Source of the DNA: Domibacillus antri
GTDB lineage: Bacteria > Bacillota > Bacilli > Bacillales > Domibacillaceae
Length of the DNA stretch: 64,000 nt
NCBI RefSeq assembly: GCF_001936625.1
Contig: NZ_MSDU01000010.1
Span: 1-64,000, forward strand
Direction of reading: 5' to 3'
Of this stretch, positions 15,136 to 23,007 are shown piece by piece; the first letter of the stretch is position 1, and every line of letters starts with the position of its first letter. A program made the position numbers and the translations under genes. The notes beneath the pieces were generated by a model. The model did not search any database and was not told the DNA's origin. It saw only the letters and a program-made list of their open reading frames with translations.

Positions 15136-15396
15136 CTATTCAGTAACTCGATACAGTTTATCGTCACCGTCCGCCGGGTTTCCGCGGCCATCGGTATTAT
15201 TTGTCACAAAATATAAATACTCACCGTCCGAAAATACATCCCGAATACTTCCGCATCCTTCCATTTCCTCGTAAAACACGCTATATCCATTGTCTCCGCC
15301 ATCACCCGAAACATCATCAAGCCAGTCAACTGATCCATCCTCGCGTGCAATATACCCATCTGCGCTTGCTGCAATATAAAGGACGGCTTTTCCCAT
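15136..15396 (-). pseudogene. In-frame chimera: DHFR-family N-terminus fused to PQQ-sugar-dehydrogenase C-terminus
   Basis: Residues 1-46 (MGKAVLYIAASADGYIARED, then GSVDWLDD and GYSVFYEEME) are the start of a YwjB/RibD-like dihydrofolate-reductase-family protein. From about residue 48, GSIRDVFSDGEYLYFVTNN and DGRGNPADGDDKLYRV is the last blade of a glucose/sorbosone (PQQ-type) dehydrogenase, a wholly unrelated beta-propeller. The junction is near 15258. The two normal genes would be about 180 and 350 residues. A deletion joining two neighbouring genes in frame is the simplest origin. The product should not fold as either enzyme. Confidence 0.75.
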
Positions 15397-15443
15397 CCTA
15401 ACCATCCTTCCTTTGATATAATCAATTCAAAAAGGAGTTTTAC

Positions 15444-16004
15444 ATGAATAACATAACTGCCATTCACACACGCGAGCTCGATTCGATCCGCTCCAGATTT
15501 TCTGATTACTTCGAAGATCATTCGGATGAAAAAAAACTCGACCGTCTTTATCACAAGTGGATCCCGCTCCTCAGCACCTACGTGACACACGACTCGATCG
15601 AAACGGCGATCGACGACTGGTACGCGCTCATCGAACACCCGCAGATATGGCTCCATTATATAGAAGAAACGCAGGCGAAATCAACGCGTCCGCTTGTCAT
15701 CGACATACTCGAATCATGGAAGAATCCGTTTGTTTTTGCCGGCAGCCGGACCGAAAATGGGACGTATCAAAACTGGATGGATGACAGTGAATGGAGCATG
15801 ACAAATGTTGAAGGTGAACACTTTATAGGGATTGTCCTGCCCTTCCCTGAGAAAAACAATGTCGTGGTTCAGCACTATTTCAACGCCGCAGATGAATTTT
15901 TTGACTCTATCGATGATGGTTTTGTGAATAGCCCGTATCCGTCTAAACAGCTATATTTGAACCGCTCATATTTAAATTGTCTGTCGTACCTTAGTGACAA
16001 CTGA
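15444..16004 (+). CDS. Uncharacterised protein of 186 residues
   Basis: I do not recognise the family. The protein is acidic and soluble, with an N-terminal helical half (ELDSIRSRFSDYFEDHSDEK; HKWIPLLSTYVTHDS) and a C-terminal half rich in aromatic and beta-type segments (IGIVLPFPEKNNVVVQHYFN; PSKQLYLNRSYLN). It has no signal peptide or metal cluster. AAAAAGGAGTTTTAC precedes the ATG, so translation is likely. It is transcribed alone, away from the chimera at 15136-15396. Confidence 0.6.
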   Translation: MNNITAIHTRELDSIRSRFSDYFEDHSDEKKLDRLYHKWIPLLSTYVTHDSIETAIDDWYALIEHPQIWLHYIEETQAKSTRPLVIDILESWKNPFVFAGSRTENGTYQNWMDDSEWSMTNVEGEHFIGIVLPFPEKNNVVVQHYFNAADEFFDSIDDGFVNSPYPSKQLYLNRSYLNCLSYLSDN

Positions 16005-16125
16005 AAAAACACCAATTTTACCCTTTCTTAACAATTATTTCTTCAGGTTCAGGTATGTAAAATAGAAATAAAAACGATGCAATACCGTCCTATATGTTTC
16101 GCTGCCAGCATACAGTCAAAAACGT

Positions 16126-16158
16126 AATGACATCCGATTTTTTCATTCGGGTGTCATT
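16126..16158. terminator. Hairpin between convergent genes
   Basis: AATGACATCCGA and TCGGGTGTCATT form a 12-bp stem with one G-T pair. It lies between the 186-residue gene (plus) and the ASCH gene (minus), with only weak T-runs. Confidence 0.55.
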
Positions 16159-16193
16159 TACTGTACCGCTAAAAACCACGAATGAACAAAGAA

Positions 16194-16619
16194 TCAAAAG
16201 TCATACTCCCATAATCCAAGCTTTCCTTTTGCCGGAATAAATTTATCCAATATTTTCATGTCAAGAACTTCCCAAGCATAATTTCCCACTTTAAAGTCCC
16301 CTAAAAAATAGTCATTGCCTGAAACGATTTGTCCATCTTCCAGCATGGCCCATGTCTCTTTGTTTTCCGTTACCTTCAGACAATTTTCAAGCTTGCATAC
16401 AGCGATGATCAAGCCGGTTGGAAGATTCTCCTTCGTGTATCCATGCTTACCGAGCAACAGCTGGATTGCCTCGTTACTGCAAACCTCCTTATCCATTTTT
16501 TTACTTGTGTGAATCGCCAGCGGCCCCCGATAATTCGTTTTCCATGACCTTGTTTCATATTTGACCTCGCCAAGGACAAAAAGACTCGCCCAGGGCTGGA
16601 TCATTGATAAAACCTTCAT
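16194..16619 (-). CDS. ASCH/PUA-like domain protein
   Basis: The protein of about 141 residues opens with MKVLSMIQPWASLFVLGEVK and YETRSWKTNYRGPLAIHTSKK, the diagnostic ASCH fold start (PWAxLxxxGxKxxETRxW). It ends with VGNYAWEVLDMKIL, the usual closing strand. ASCH domains are PUA-related and bind RNA or modified nucleotides; some act as N4-acetylcytidine amidohydrolases. TTGGAGGCCGGCAGA precedes the ATG; an upstream TTG gives five extra residues but no better site. It stands alone. Confidence 0.82.
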   Translation of the reverse strand: MKVLSMIQPWASLFVLGEVKYETRSWKTNYRGPLAIHTSKKMDKEVCSNEAIQLLLGKHGYTKENLPTGLIIAVCKLENCLKVTENKETWAMLEDGQIVSGNDYFLGDFKVGNYAWEVLDMKILDKFIPAKGKLGLWEYDF

Positions 16620-16817
16620 TCTGCCGGCCTCCAACCTGTAAAAGTATATTTTTTATAAAATGTCCATGCAGAAGAATGTTTATGAACATGGGCAGAATCT
16701 GTTTTTTTCAAATGCTATTTTCACGCATTAAAAAGACCCCCAGCCAAAAAGGTTGAGAGCGTTGAAACATCATAAAATACAGCGTTTCTCCACATTGTTT
16801 TCATTAAGAAAACGTGC

Positions 16818-17618
16818 TTATTGCTGCGTCCGCTCCGCATTTAAAAGCCCGCCAAGTAAAATGACAACGGCCGTTAAGTAAAACCAGAGTACGAGCACGA
16901 TGATCCCGGACAGCTGTCCATACAGCTTTGTGTAGCTGACGGCTGCTGCATAATTCCCAAAAAGAAGCGAGACGATCTGCCAGCCGATCGCTGCGAAAAT
17001 AGCCCCCGGCAAAACGAAACGAAATGGCCGGCGCTCGTTTGGAACGATTTTGTAGAAAGCGGAAAAAAATACGATTAAAACCAATGTTCCAATGCCCCAT
17101 TTGACGGCCGGCCAAATCGACAGCCAGCCGGACCATGCCTCGATCGTGTCAGACTGGGCGACAATCCAATGTAAAATACGTTCAGCGAGCGGAATGACTA
17201 ATGATAACGGTACCATAATCATGAAAATGAGCGTCACACCAAAATCACGGAGCAGCCCTTTCCAAAAAGGCAGATTCCGTTCAATTTTACTGGCGTCATT
17301 GAGTGAGCGTCCTAATGACTGCACCGCCATGGATGACAACCAAAACGTTGAAATCAAGCTGAGTGACAGCAGCTGTCCTTTCCCGGCAGACAATACAGCG
17401 GTCACATTTTCTTCAATGAGTGTGAATGATTCTCCCGGTGCGTACGGTTTCACGAATTCAAGAATCGCTTCCTGATTAAGGGGGAAAAAGCTGATGACCG
17501 ACAGGATAAAAATGATAAAAGGAATGACGGATAAGAGCAGATAATAGGCGGTCTGAGCGGCTTGATCATAAAATCTCTCACCAAAAAAACGGGAAAGAAT
17601 CCGTTTCGTTACATTCAC
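16818..17618 (-). CDS. YihY/BrkB-family inner-membrane protein
   Basis: The 266-residue protein has six predicted helices and the family signatures DQAAQTAYYLLLSVIPFIIF near 18-37 and PGAIFAAIGWQIVSLLFGNY near 205-225, ending with VLWFYLTAVVILLGGLLNAE. The family was once annotated as ribonuclease BN, now discounted; suggested roles are transport or membrane integrity. The start is a GTG with GAGGTGACGGAAA upstream. It stands alone. Confidence 0.88.
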   Translation of the reverse strand: MNVTKRILSRFFGERFYDQAAQTAYYLLLSVIPFIIFILSVISFFPLNQEAILEFVKPYAPGESFTLIEENVTAVLSAGKGQLLSLSLISTFWLSSMAVQSLGRSLNDASKIERNLPFWKGLLRDFGVTLIFMIMVPLSLVIPLAERILHWIVAQSDTIEAWSGWLSIWPAVKWGIGTLVLIVFFSAFYKIVPNERRPFRFVLPGAIFAAIGWQIVSLLFGNYAAAVSYTKLYGQLSGIIVLVLWFYLTAVVILLGGLLNAERTQQ

Positions 17619-17697
17619 TTTCCGTCACCTCACTCCTCTTGTTTTTACCCGAATTTAAGGACGCTTATACCACAGAAACACCACTTTAAGTGGAAAA

Positions 17698-17730
17698 GGG
17701 GATGTCTCAGTGAACTTTTGAGACATCCCC
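17698..17730 (-). terminator. GGGGATGTCTC terminator after pduL
   Basis: GGGGATGTCTC and GAGACATCCCC form a perfect 11-bp stem. On the minus strand CTTTTCC follows. The stem resembles those that close the dispersed repeats, though no repeat body is attached here. Confidence 0.7.
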
Positions 17731-17737
17731 TTCTTAT

Positions 17738-18322
17738 TTATGCCCAAATATCGCCTTTTGCACCTTGTGAGATAAAACCGGCATTGGCTTCATCTGTATC
17801 AATGTGCATTTCAAGTGCATAGCTGTCTGATACGCGGATGACCACGTTGCGGAAAGCTACCGGACGTTCACCGCCTACTTCCACTGTTACAATCTGACCG
17901 TTTTCAACATTGTATGTTTTCGCGTCCTCTGTCGTCATGTGAACATGTGCTTTTGCGATAATCAGGCCTTCCGGCAATTCAACCGAACCGGCCGGACCTG
18001 TAATCGTAACCGGCGCTGAGCCCTTAATGTCGCCCGATTCGCGCAATGGCGGTCTGACGCCAAGCTTCATCGCGTCTGTAAAGCTCACTTCTACCTGTGT
18101 AGCAGGGCGGCAAGGACCCAGTACGCGAACGCGTGCGATTTCACTTTTCGGTCCGGCAATGGTAACTGTTTCTTCTGCCGCATATTGTCCGGGCTGCGAA
18201 AGATCCGCTCTTTTCGTCAGTTCGTGTTCTGCTCCGAATAAAATCTCAAGGTGTTCCTGCGTCAAATGCACGTGGCGTGCTGACACAGCAACAGGAATGG
18301 TTCCATGATTTGTTAATGACAT
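17738..18322 (-). CDS. pduL: Phosphate propanoyltransferase/acetyltransferase, PduL family
   Basis: The 194-residue protein has the two PduL beta-barrel domains. Zinc-binding histidines appear as SARHVHLT near 14-21 and AKAHVHMT near 124-131, and the C-terminal HIDTDEANA near 175 closes the site. PduL transfers the acyl group between CoA and phosphate (acetyl-CoA or propanoyl-CoA to acyl-phosphate). There is no N-terminal encapsulation peptide and no microcompartment shell gene nearby, so this is the free cytoplasmic type that acts like Pta. The gene is single, with a terminator just downstream. Confidence 0.9.
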   Translation of the reverse strand: MSLTNHGTIPVAVSARHVHLTQEHLEILFGAEHELTKRADLSQPGQYAAEETVTIAGPKSEIARVRVLGPCRPATQVEVSFTDAMKLGVRPPLRESGDIKGSAPVTITGPAGSVELPEGLIIAKAHVHMTTEDAKTYNVENGQIVTVEVGGERPVAFRNVVIRVSDSYALEMHIDTDEANAGFISQGAKGDIWA

Positions 18323-18408
18323 CTATCTTCCAGCCTTTCTGCTTTTCAATACTTGTTTCATGCCTATTTTACATGATTTGACCGGAAAAATACGAGGAAC
18401 ATGACTTT

Positions 18409-18873
18409 TTATTCGACTTCTTTTTGGATTTTTTCCATTAAAACGATTTCAACACCGGATGCCGTCGAAAACGTCTCAACTTCTCGAAACCCGAACTTCA
18501 TATATAACTTTCGGGCCGCGTTATTTTTTGCGCCGGTCGTCACTTTCACATCCCGTCCGCCTGCTTCTTCTTGCATAAAAAATTCAATCATTTTCGATGC
18601 AATCCCTTCATGAAAATGCCCGGGATGAACGACGAGCCTGTGAATAAATGCCGCACCGTCTTCCTCTTTATACGATAAAAAACCGGCCAGTTCGCCGCCT
18701 GATAAAAAACCGAAAAAGGTTTCGCCGCTTTCCATAATCATTTGCACTGTATCATTTAAATGCGGAATGCCATCGAATCCGATCCACGATGCTTCCACCT
18801 GATAGCCCGGGATTTGCAGCGCCAAAATTTCCGCCGCCACCGCTTCTTCTTTATGATTTAACCGTTCAATCAT
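18409..18873 (-). CDS. GNAT-family N-acetyltransferase
   Basis: The 154-residue protein has the GNAT acetyl-CoA motif A (LVVHPGHFHEGIASKMIEFF near 80-100), followed by KNNAARKLYMKFGFREVET, the classical motif B. The family moves an acetyl group from acetyl-CoA to an amine of a small molecule or protein. Neither partner nor substrate can be inferred from the neighbours. Confidence 0.85.
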   Translation of the reverse strand: MIERLNHKEEAVAAEILALQIPGYQVEASWIGFDGIPHLNDTVQMIMESGETFFGFLSGGELAGFLSYKEEDGAAFIHRLVVHPGHFHEGIASKMIEFFMQEEAGGRDVKVTTGAKNNAARKLYMKFGFREVETFSTASGVEIVLMEKIQKEVE

Positions 18874-19005
18874 ACGAGGTAACCCCTTTCAAAAATCTTC
18901 GTACACCGATTATACCCGTTTCATTCAAAAATTTCAGAATTTAGGGCTTCAGAAATGTTAAATCTTCGTTGCAGTTTCCTCTTGTTTCCTCTGCTTTCAC
19001 ACACA

Positions 19006-19032
19006 AAAAACCGTCCCATTTTCGAGACGGCT
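19006..19032 (-). terminator. Terminator after mtlD
   Basis: AAGCCGTCTCGAAAATGGGACGGTTTTTTG on the minus strand gives a GCCGTCTC/GGGACGGT hairpin with a T-run. It ends the mtlR-mtlF-mtlD transcript. Confidence 0.75.
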
Positions 19033-19037
19033 TCTGC

Positions 19038-20186
19038 TTATATTCCATTTTTTTGAATATCTTCATACTGCATGACAACCTCTTTAAACAGCGGCTGTTC
19101 TTCTTGAAGCTGTGTAAACCTTGTGATTGCGGAAGCGAGACCATCTTGCTGAACCGTTTCCTGTACTTCCACCGCTTCCGGGTCCTGAGCATAATCATAC
19201 AGAAGGGCCGCGGCTATGCTTTTCGCCAAGTAAACCGGTGTTTCACCGAGCAGTTTAGCATATTGTGACGCCGGGCTGACAAGACGGTCATTGCCGCCTA
19301 GCTTACGGATGGGCGAACGGCCGACACGCGTCACTTCATCTGAAATATAAGGATTAGCAAAACGGCCGATAATTTTTTCGATATAAGCATTATGCCCAGC
19401 TTCATCAAATCCATATTTGGTCACTAAAAATCGGCCTGTTTCTTGCAGTGTCGCAGCAAGCGCCTGCTTAATTTTATCGGATTCAAGTGCTTCGTTAATC
19501 GTTCTTGCACCGGCCTGCCATCCGAAATAGGCAGCTACCGCATGGCCGGTATTCACGGTAAACAGTTTACGTTCAATGTACGGCTTCAAATCATTAACCC
19601 ACGTAATGCCGTCAACCGGCGGCTTATCGCCAATAATTTTCGTTTCATCCACCGCCCACTCGTAAAACGGTTCAACTGTCACCATCAATTTATCTTCATT
19701 TGATTGATTCGGGACAATCCGGTCCACTGCGGCATCCGGGAAACCAACGCGCTTATCAAAAGCGGCGCGCTCTGCTTCGGTTACTTTTTCGTACACTTTT
19801 TCTTTTAAAAGGGTACTGCCGCCGACCATATTTTCACAGGCAATGACATTCACTGGCGTTGTCCTTTTTTTCAGGCCTTCAGCAATCAGTCCGGAAATGT
19901 GCGGCAAAATATTCGGCCCGACGGCGGCTGTAACAAGATCCGCCTTTGCAATCGCGTCGACCACTTTGTCCGGATCAGATGCGCTGTTCAACGCCCGTAC
20001 GTTTTTGACGAGCAGTTCTTCATGCGACGCATCAGCCAGCACGACACGGTACTCGCCTTTTTCATTAATCAAATCCACAATCTCACTATTTACATCCACA
20101 AAACATGTCTCATATCCAGACTGGTAAAGAAGACTGCCGATAAAGCCTCTTCCAATATTTCCAGCGCCAAAATGAACGGCCAGCAT
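19038..20186 (-). CDS. mtlD: Mannitol-1-phosphate 5-dehydrogenase
   Basis: The 382-residue enzyme oxidises mannitol 1-phosphate to fructose 6-phosphate with NAD. An N-terminal Rossmann motif (VHFGAGNIGRGFIG, residues 4-17) is followed by the polyol dehydrogenase catalytic segment KLFTVNTGHAVAAYFGW near 210-226, with Lys, Asn and His in place. Length matches Bacillus MtlD. It is the last gene of mtlA-(terminator)-mtlR-mtlF-mtlD, one base pair after the mtlF stop, and supplies the first intracellular step after PTS uptake. Confidence 0.97.
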   Translation of the reverse strand: MLAVHFGAGNIGRGFIGSLLYQSGYETCFVDVNSEIVDLINEKGEYRVVLADASHEELLVKNVRALNSASDPDKVVDAIAKADLVTAAVGPNILPHISGLIAEGLKKRTTPVNVIACENMVGGSTLLKEKVYEKVTEAERAAFDKRVGFPDAAVDRIVPNQSNEDKLMVTVEPFYEWAVDETKIIGDKPPVDGITWVNDLKPYIERKLFTVNTGHAVAAYFGWQAGARTINEALESDKIKQALAATLQETGRFLVTKYGFDEAGHNAYIEKIIGRFANPYISDEVTRVGRSPIRKLGGNDRLVSPASQYAKLLGETPVYLAKSIAAALLYDYAQDPEAVEVQETVQQDGLASAITRFTQLQEEQPLFKEVVMQYEDIQKNGI

Positions 20187-20187
20187 G

Positions 20188-20616
20188 TTAGTTCACCTCG
20201 TCAAACATCGCTAAAATTTCCTCTTTCGAAGACGCGTTCACGATTTGAAGCACATTTTCTTCTTCGGAGCAGACAATCGCAATTTGCGATAAAATCTCAA
20301 GATGTTCATCGCCTTTTCCTGCAATGCCAATTAATAATTTCACTTCATTGCCGTCAAAATCAACACCGTCCGGTACTTGAATGATCGAGAGCCCGGACTC
20401 CTTCACAGCGCTTTTCGCATCTTCCGTCCCATGCGGAATCGCCACAAAGTTCCCCATGTATGTCGTCGTCAACGCTTCACGCTCAAGCATTTTTTCAATG
20501 TATGACGGCTCCACATAACCTCGATCTACAAGTACCTGGCCTGTTGCGCGGATCGCTTCTTCTTTCGTTGCCACCGCTTTGTTTAAGACAATATTTTCAG
20601 CTGATAAAATAGACAT
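20188..20616 (-). CDS. mtlF: Mannitol-specific PTS enzyme IIA
   Basis: The 142-residue cytoplasmic EIIA carries the phosphorylated histidine in GNFVAIPHGTEDAKSAV near residue 62. It receives phosphate from HPr and passes it to the EIIB domain of MtlA. It is encoded 2 bp after mtlR and 1 bp before mtlD, so all three are co-transcribed. MtlA in this locus lacks its own EIIA domain, which agrees with a separate IIA. Confidence 0.96.
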   Translation of the reverse strand: MSILSAENIVLNKAVATKEEAIRATGQVLVDRGYVEPSYIEKMLEREALTTTYMGNFVAIPHGTEDAKSAVKESGLSIIQVPDGVDFDGNEVKLLIGIAGKGDEHLEILSQIAIVCSEEENVLQIVNASSKEEILAMFDEVN

Positions 20617-20618
20617 AT

Positions 20619-22718
20619 TTATACACTCCTCAATTCCTTTATTTTTTCATTCAAAAACATCTCAAGCTTTGACGCCATCCATTCTTTTATTTCTTCTTCA
20701 TTACCTGACTGCAACAGCGCTATGCTTTCATCGCTTTCAATCATCATGGCACTGACAAAACTGAGCACTTCAAGTCCTTCTGCGTGAAATGGATCCGGCG
20801 AAAGCATCATTAAAATAACATCTGCTTCCATTGCCATCTGATCCATTCCATTTAGGAAAACAGGGGTATCGAGCATGTGAATCGTAAATGACGGCTTTAA
20901 CACATCGGGATGGCGTGTATGAAAAAAAGCCATTTTCGTTCCCGGAATACCGATCCCGCCAAGTTTTTCTCTCTCAAGCAGCGCGCCGACAACAGCATCC
21001 GCTGACCGGAGTGTATCGAGCTGTCCGCATGCCATTTTTAAAGCAGATACTGCACTTTGTTTCCCCGCTTTTGTCATCAAGAATGAAGTGAGCAGTTCCA
21101 TAATCGTCCCTGTATAATGATAAATGCTTTTGACGGACTGTTCAATTTGTACAGCTGACCGCGTCTTCATCTCCGCTGATGCGGGCATTTTTTTCATTGA
21201 AACAGCCGCACGTCTCTTCATGTAAGAACGGACCGTTTCCACTTCTTCTTTCGTCAGCATCGGGCTGACAACAATGTGCTCACGAGGGAAATCAGGTAAA
21301 TGAATGGTCGAAATGACAAGATCCTCATCATCAATCTCCGTTTGGTTTAATTCAAATAATGATATATTTTTTAGTCCCGTCAGTTCCGGAATTTCCTGCT
21401 GGAGGCGGGTGACGAGCATTTTTGATGTGCCAATCCCGGTCGAACAGATAATATACGTATTCATAGGTCCGGAAGGCTGTGCGCCGGGAAGTGCCGAACC
21501 AAAATGCATGACAAGGTAGCCAATTTCCTCATCCGGCACCGTTAAATCCGGAAAGACTTGCTGAACGCCTTCTTTCACAACGGCGAATAAATCACCGTAA
21601 TCTTCCTGAATGCGCGGAAGAAGCGGATTTGTAATTCCCATTTTTTGATGAATGCGGTACAGTGCCGGTTTTAAATGAACGACGAGTCCCTGAAACAGCG
21701 ATTGATTATCCAATAACTCAATCGACAATCTTTTCTCAATAAACCGAATGAGACTTTTCGCTTTTAAAGCAACTTGGAAACTTGAATCTTCAAGCACGTA
21801 TTCTTTATCTTGACGCAATTTTGCTCCTTGCAAATGCATCGTAATGTAGCCGGTTTCTGCTTCCGGAATATCCATTTGAAAAACAGCCTTCAGCTTTTCG
21901 GTCATATCGCGGGCAATCTCATATTCAGGAGCTGCCTGCAGACGCTTTAAGTAAGCAATGTCCATTTGAATATTGCCGCCGCGTTCAATGCGTTCAATGG
22001 CAAGAGCCAGATGGACGACGAGTCCGATGTAGGCGCTGTCCGCGATTGCATAGGGCAGCCCGGCATTAACGTCTTTCACCACTTTCTCTACGACAAGCAG
22101 CTTCTTTTTTTCTACAAGCCCGAGCAGCCTCTCTGAAATGGAATCGGCTGGATCAAGCGATTTCTTTTGAATACTTTCTTTGACAAGCGACAGAAACTCC
22201 ACTTCGTTTACATTCTCTGCAATAATACTTCTCATCGCACGGCGCTTTGCTGTTTCAGTGCCTTCCAATTCAACCCCGTAGCCGCGTCTGCGGATCACCT
22301 TCAGCTGAAATGGTTCAAGTTTGCTTTCGAGTTTCGTTAAATCATTGCTGACAGTGGCGATCGTGACGCGTAAATCATTGGCGAGGGCAATAAGCTTGAC
22401 CGGCTCAACTGTTTCAAGCAGCGCACATAAAATCATGGTCTGCCGCTCATCCGGTGTATACTCGCTGTAAGAAAGATGAGAGATGGCGAGCTTTAACTCA
22501 TCCATTTTTTCTTTATTGCCGACGATTTGAATGCCGACACCGGCCTTTTTCACAAGCTTCAAATCGTATGCTTCAAGCGTCTTCTCAATGCTCTTTAAAT
22601 CACGGTGGACAGTCCGTACGCTGACATCGATGTCATCTGCAAGATCTTTCACCGTCATTTCGTCATTCCGATCAATCAACAGATCAAGAATCAGCCTTTC
22701 CCGGGCAGACACATACAT
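20619..22718 (-). CDS. mtlR: Mannitol operon PRD-containing activator MtlR
   Basis: The 699-residue regulator has, in order: an HTH_11 domain (residues 1-60), a second Mga-like HTH (80-150), PRD1 (190-300, LVVHLALAIERI and YITMHLQGAK), PRD2 (310-410, LVVHLKPALYRI and YLVMHFGSALP), an EIIB-like domain (IICSTGIGTSKML near 415) and an EIIA-like domain (FFHTRHPDVL near 600). In Bacillus and Geobacillus, MtlR is activated by HPr-dependent phosphorylation of PRD2 and inhibited by phosphorylation through EIIA/EIIB. All the histidines and the EIIB cysteine are visible, so it should be functional. AGGAGGTTCGCGG precedes the start. Confidence 0.95.
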   Translation of the reverse strand: MYVSARERLILDLLIDRNDEMTVKDLADDIDVSVRTVHRDLKSIEKTLEAYDLKLVKKAGVGIQIVGNKEKMDELKLAISHLSYSEYTPDERQTMILCALLETVEPVKLIALANDLRVTIATVSNDLTKLESKLEPFQLKVIRRRGYGVELEGTETAKRRAMRSIIAENVNEVEFLSLVKESIQKKSLDPADSISERLLGLVEKKKLLVVEKVVKDVNAGLPYAIADSAYIGLVVHLALAIERIERGGNIQMDIAYLKRLQAAPEYEIARDMTEKLKAVFQMDIPEAETGYITMHLQGAKLRQDKEYVLEDSSFQVALKAKSLIRFIEKRLSIELLDNQSLFQGLVVHLKPALYRIHQKMGITNPLLPRIQEDYGDLFAVVKEGVQQVFPDLTVPDEEIGYLVMHFGSALPGAQPSGPMNTYIICSTGIGTSKMLVTRLQQEIPELTGLKNISLFELNQTEIDDEDLVISTIHLPDFPREHIVVSPMLTKEEVETVRSYMKRRAAVSMKKMPASAEMKTRSAVQIEQSVKSIYHYTGTIMELLTSFLMTKAGKQSAVSALKMACGQLDTLRSADAVVGALLEREKLGGIGIPGTKMAFFHTRHPDVLKPSFTIHMLDTPVFLNGMDQMAMEADVILMMLSPDPFHAEGLEVLSFVSAMMIESDESIALLQSGNEEEIKEWMASKLEMFLNEKIKELRSV

Positions 22719-22863
22719 GCCGCGAACCTCCTCACTGTGACACTTTTTTATTACTATTTCCTTCTAACCTCATCATAAACCCATAAAATAGCGGATTCAA
22801 CAAAACAAAAATACCATTTCGACATAAAACTTGTTGCCAACATTGAAATATACGTTTATCAGC

Positions 22864-22923
22864 TTATGGGAAGATGCCCGCTTTTCTTCTTGCGAGATAA
22901 TCTGACTCATTCATTGTTTTCAT
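22864..22923 (-). other. Possible 19-codon leader peptide upstream of mtlR
   Basis: ATG at 22923 follows AAAGGGAACGCATC and runs MKTMNESDYLARRKAGIFP to a stop. It lies between the mtlA terminator and mtlR. It could be a leader peptide, or an accidental frame in the mtlR promoter region. The rest of 22719-23007 shows no gene. Confidence 0.25.
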
Positions 22924-22980
22924 GATGCGTTCCCTTTCATACTAAATATGTCATCTTTTCCAAGATTTCCTCCAACAAAA

Positions 22981-23006
22981 AAAGCAGCCCGGCGGCTGCT
23001 TTTTTT
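22981..23006 (-). terminator. Terminator after mtlA
   Basis: AAAAAAAGCAGCC/GGCTGCTTTTTTT around a CGCCGG-type loop is a perfect GC stem with T-runs on both sides. It separates mtlA from the mtlR-mtlF-mtlD unit and probably reduces read-through. Confidence 0.9.
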
Positions 23007-23007
23007 G

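Noticed and set aside
15204-15656. 150-codon minus-strand frame spanning the chimera and the 186-residue gene
   Set aside because: It overlaps two better supported frames, has no ribosome site and no recognisable domain.
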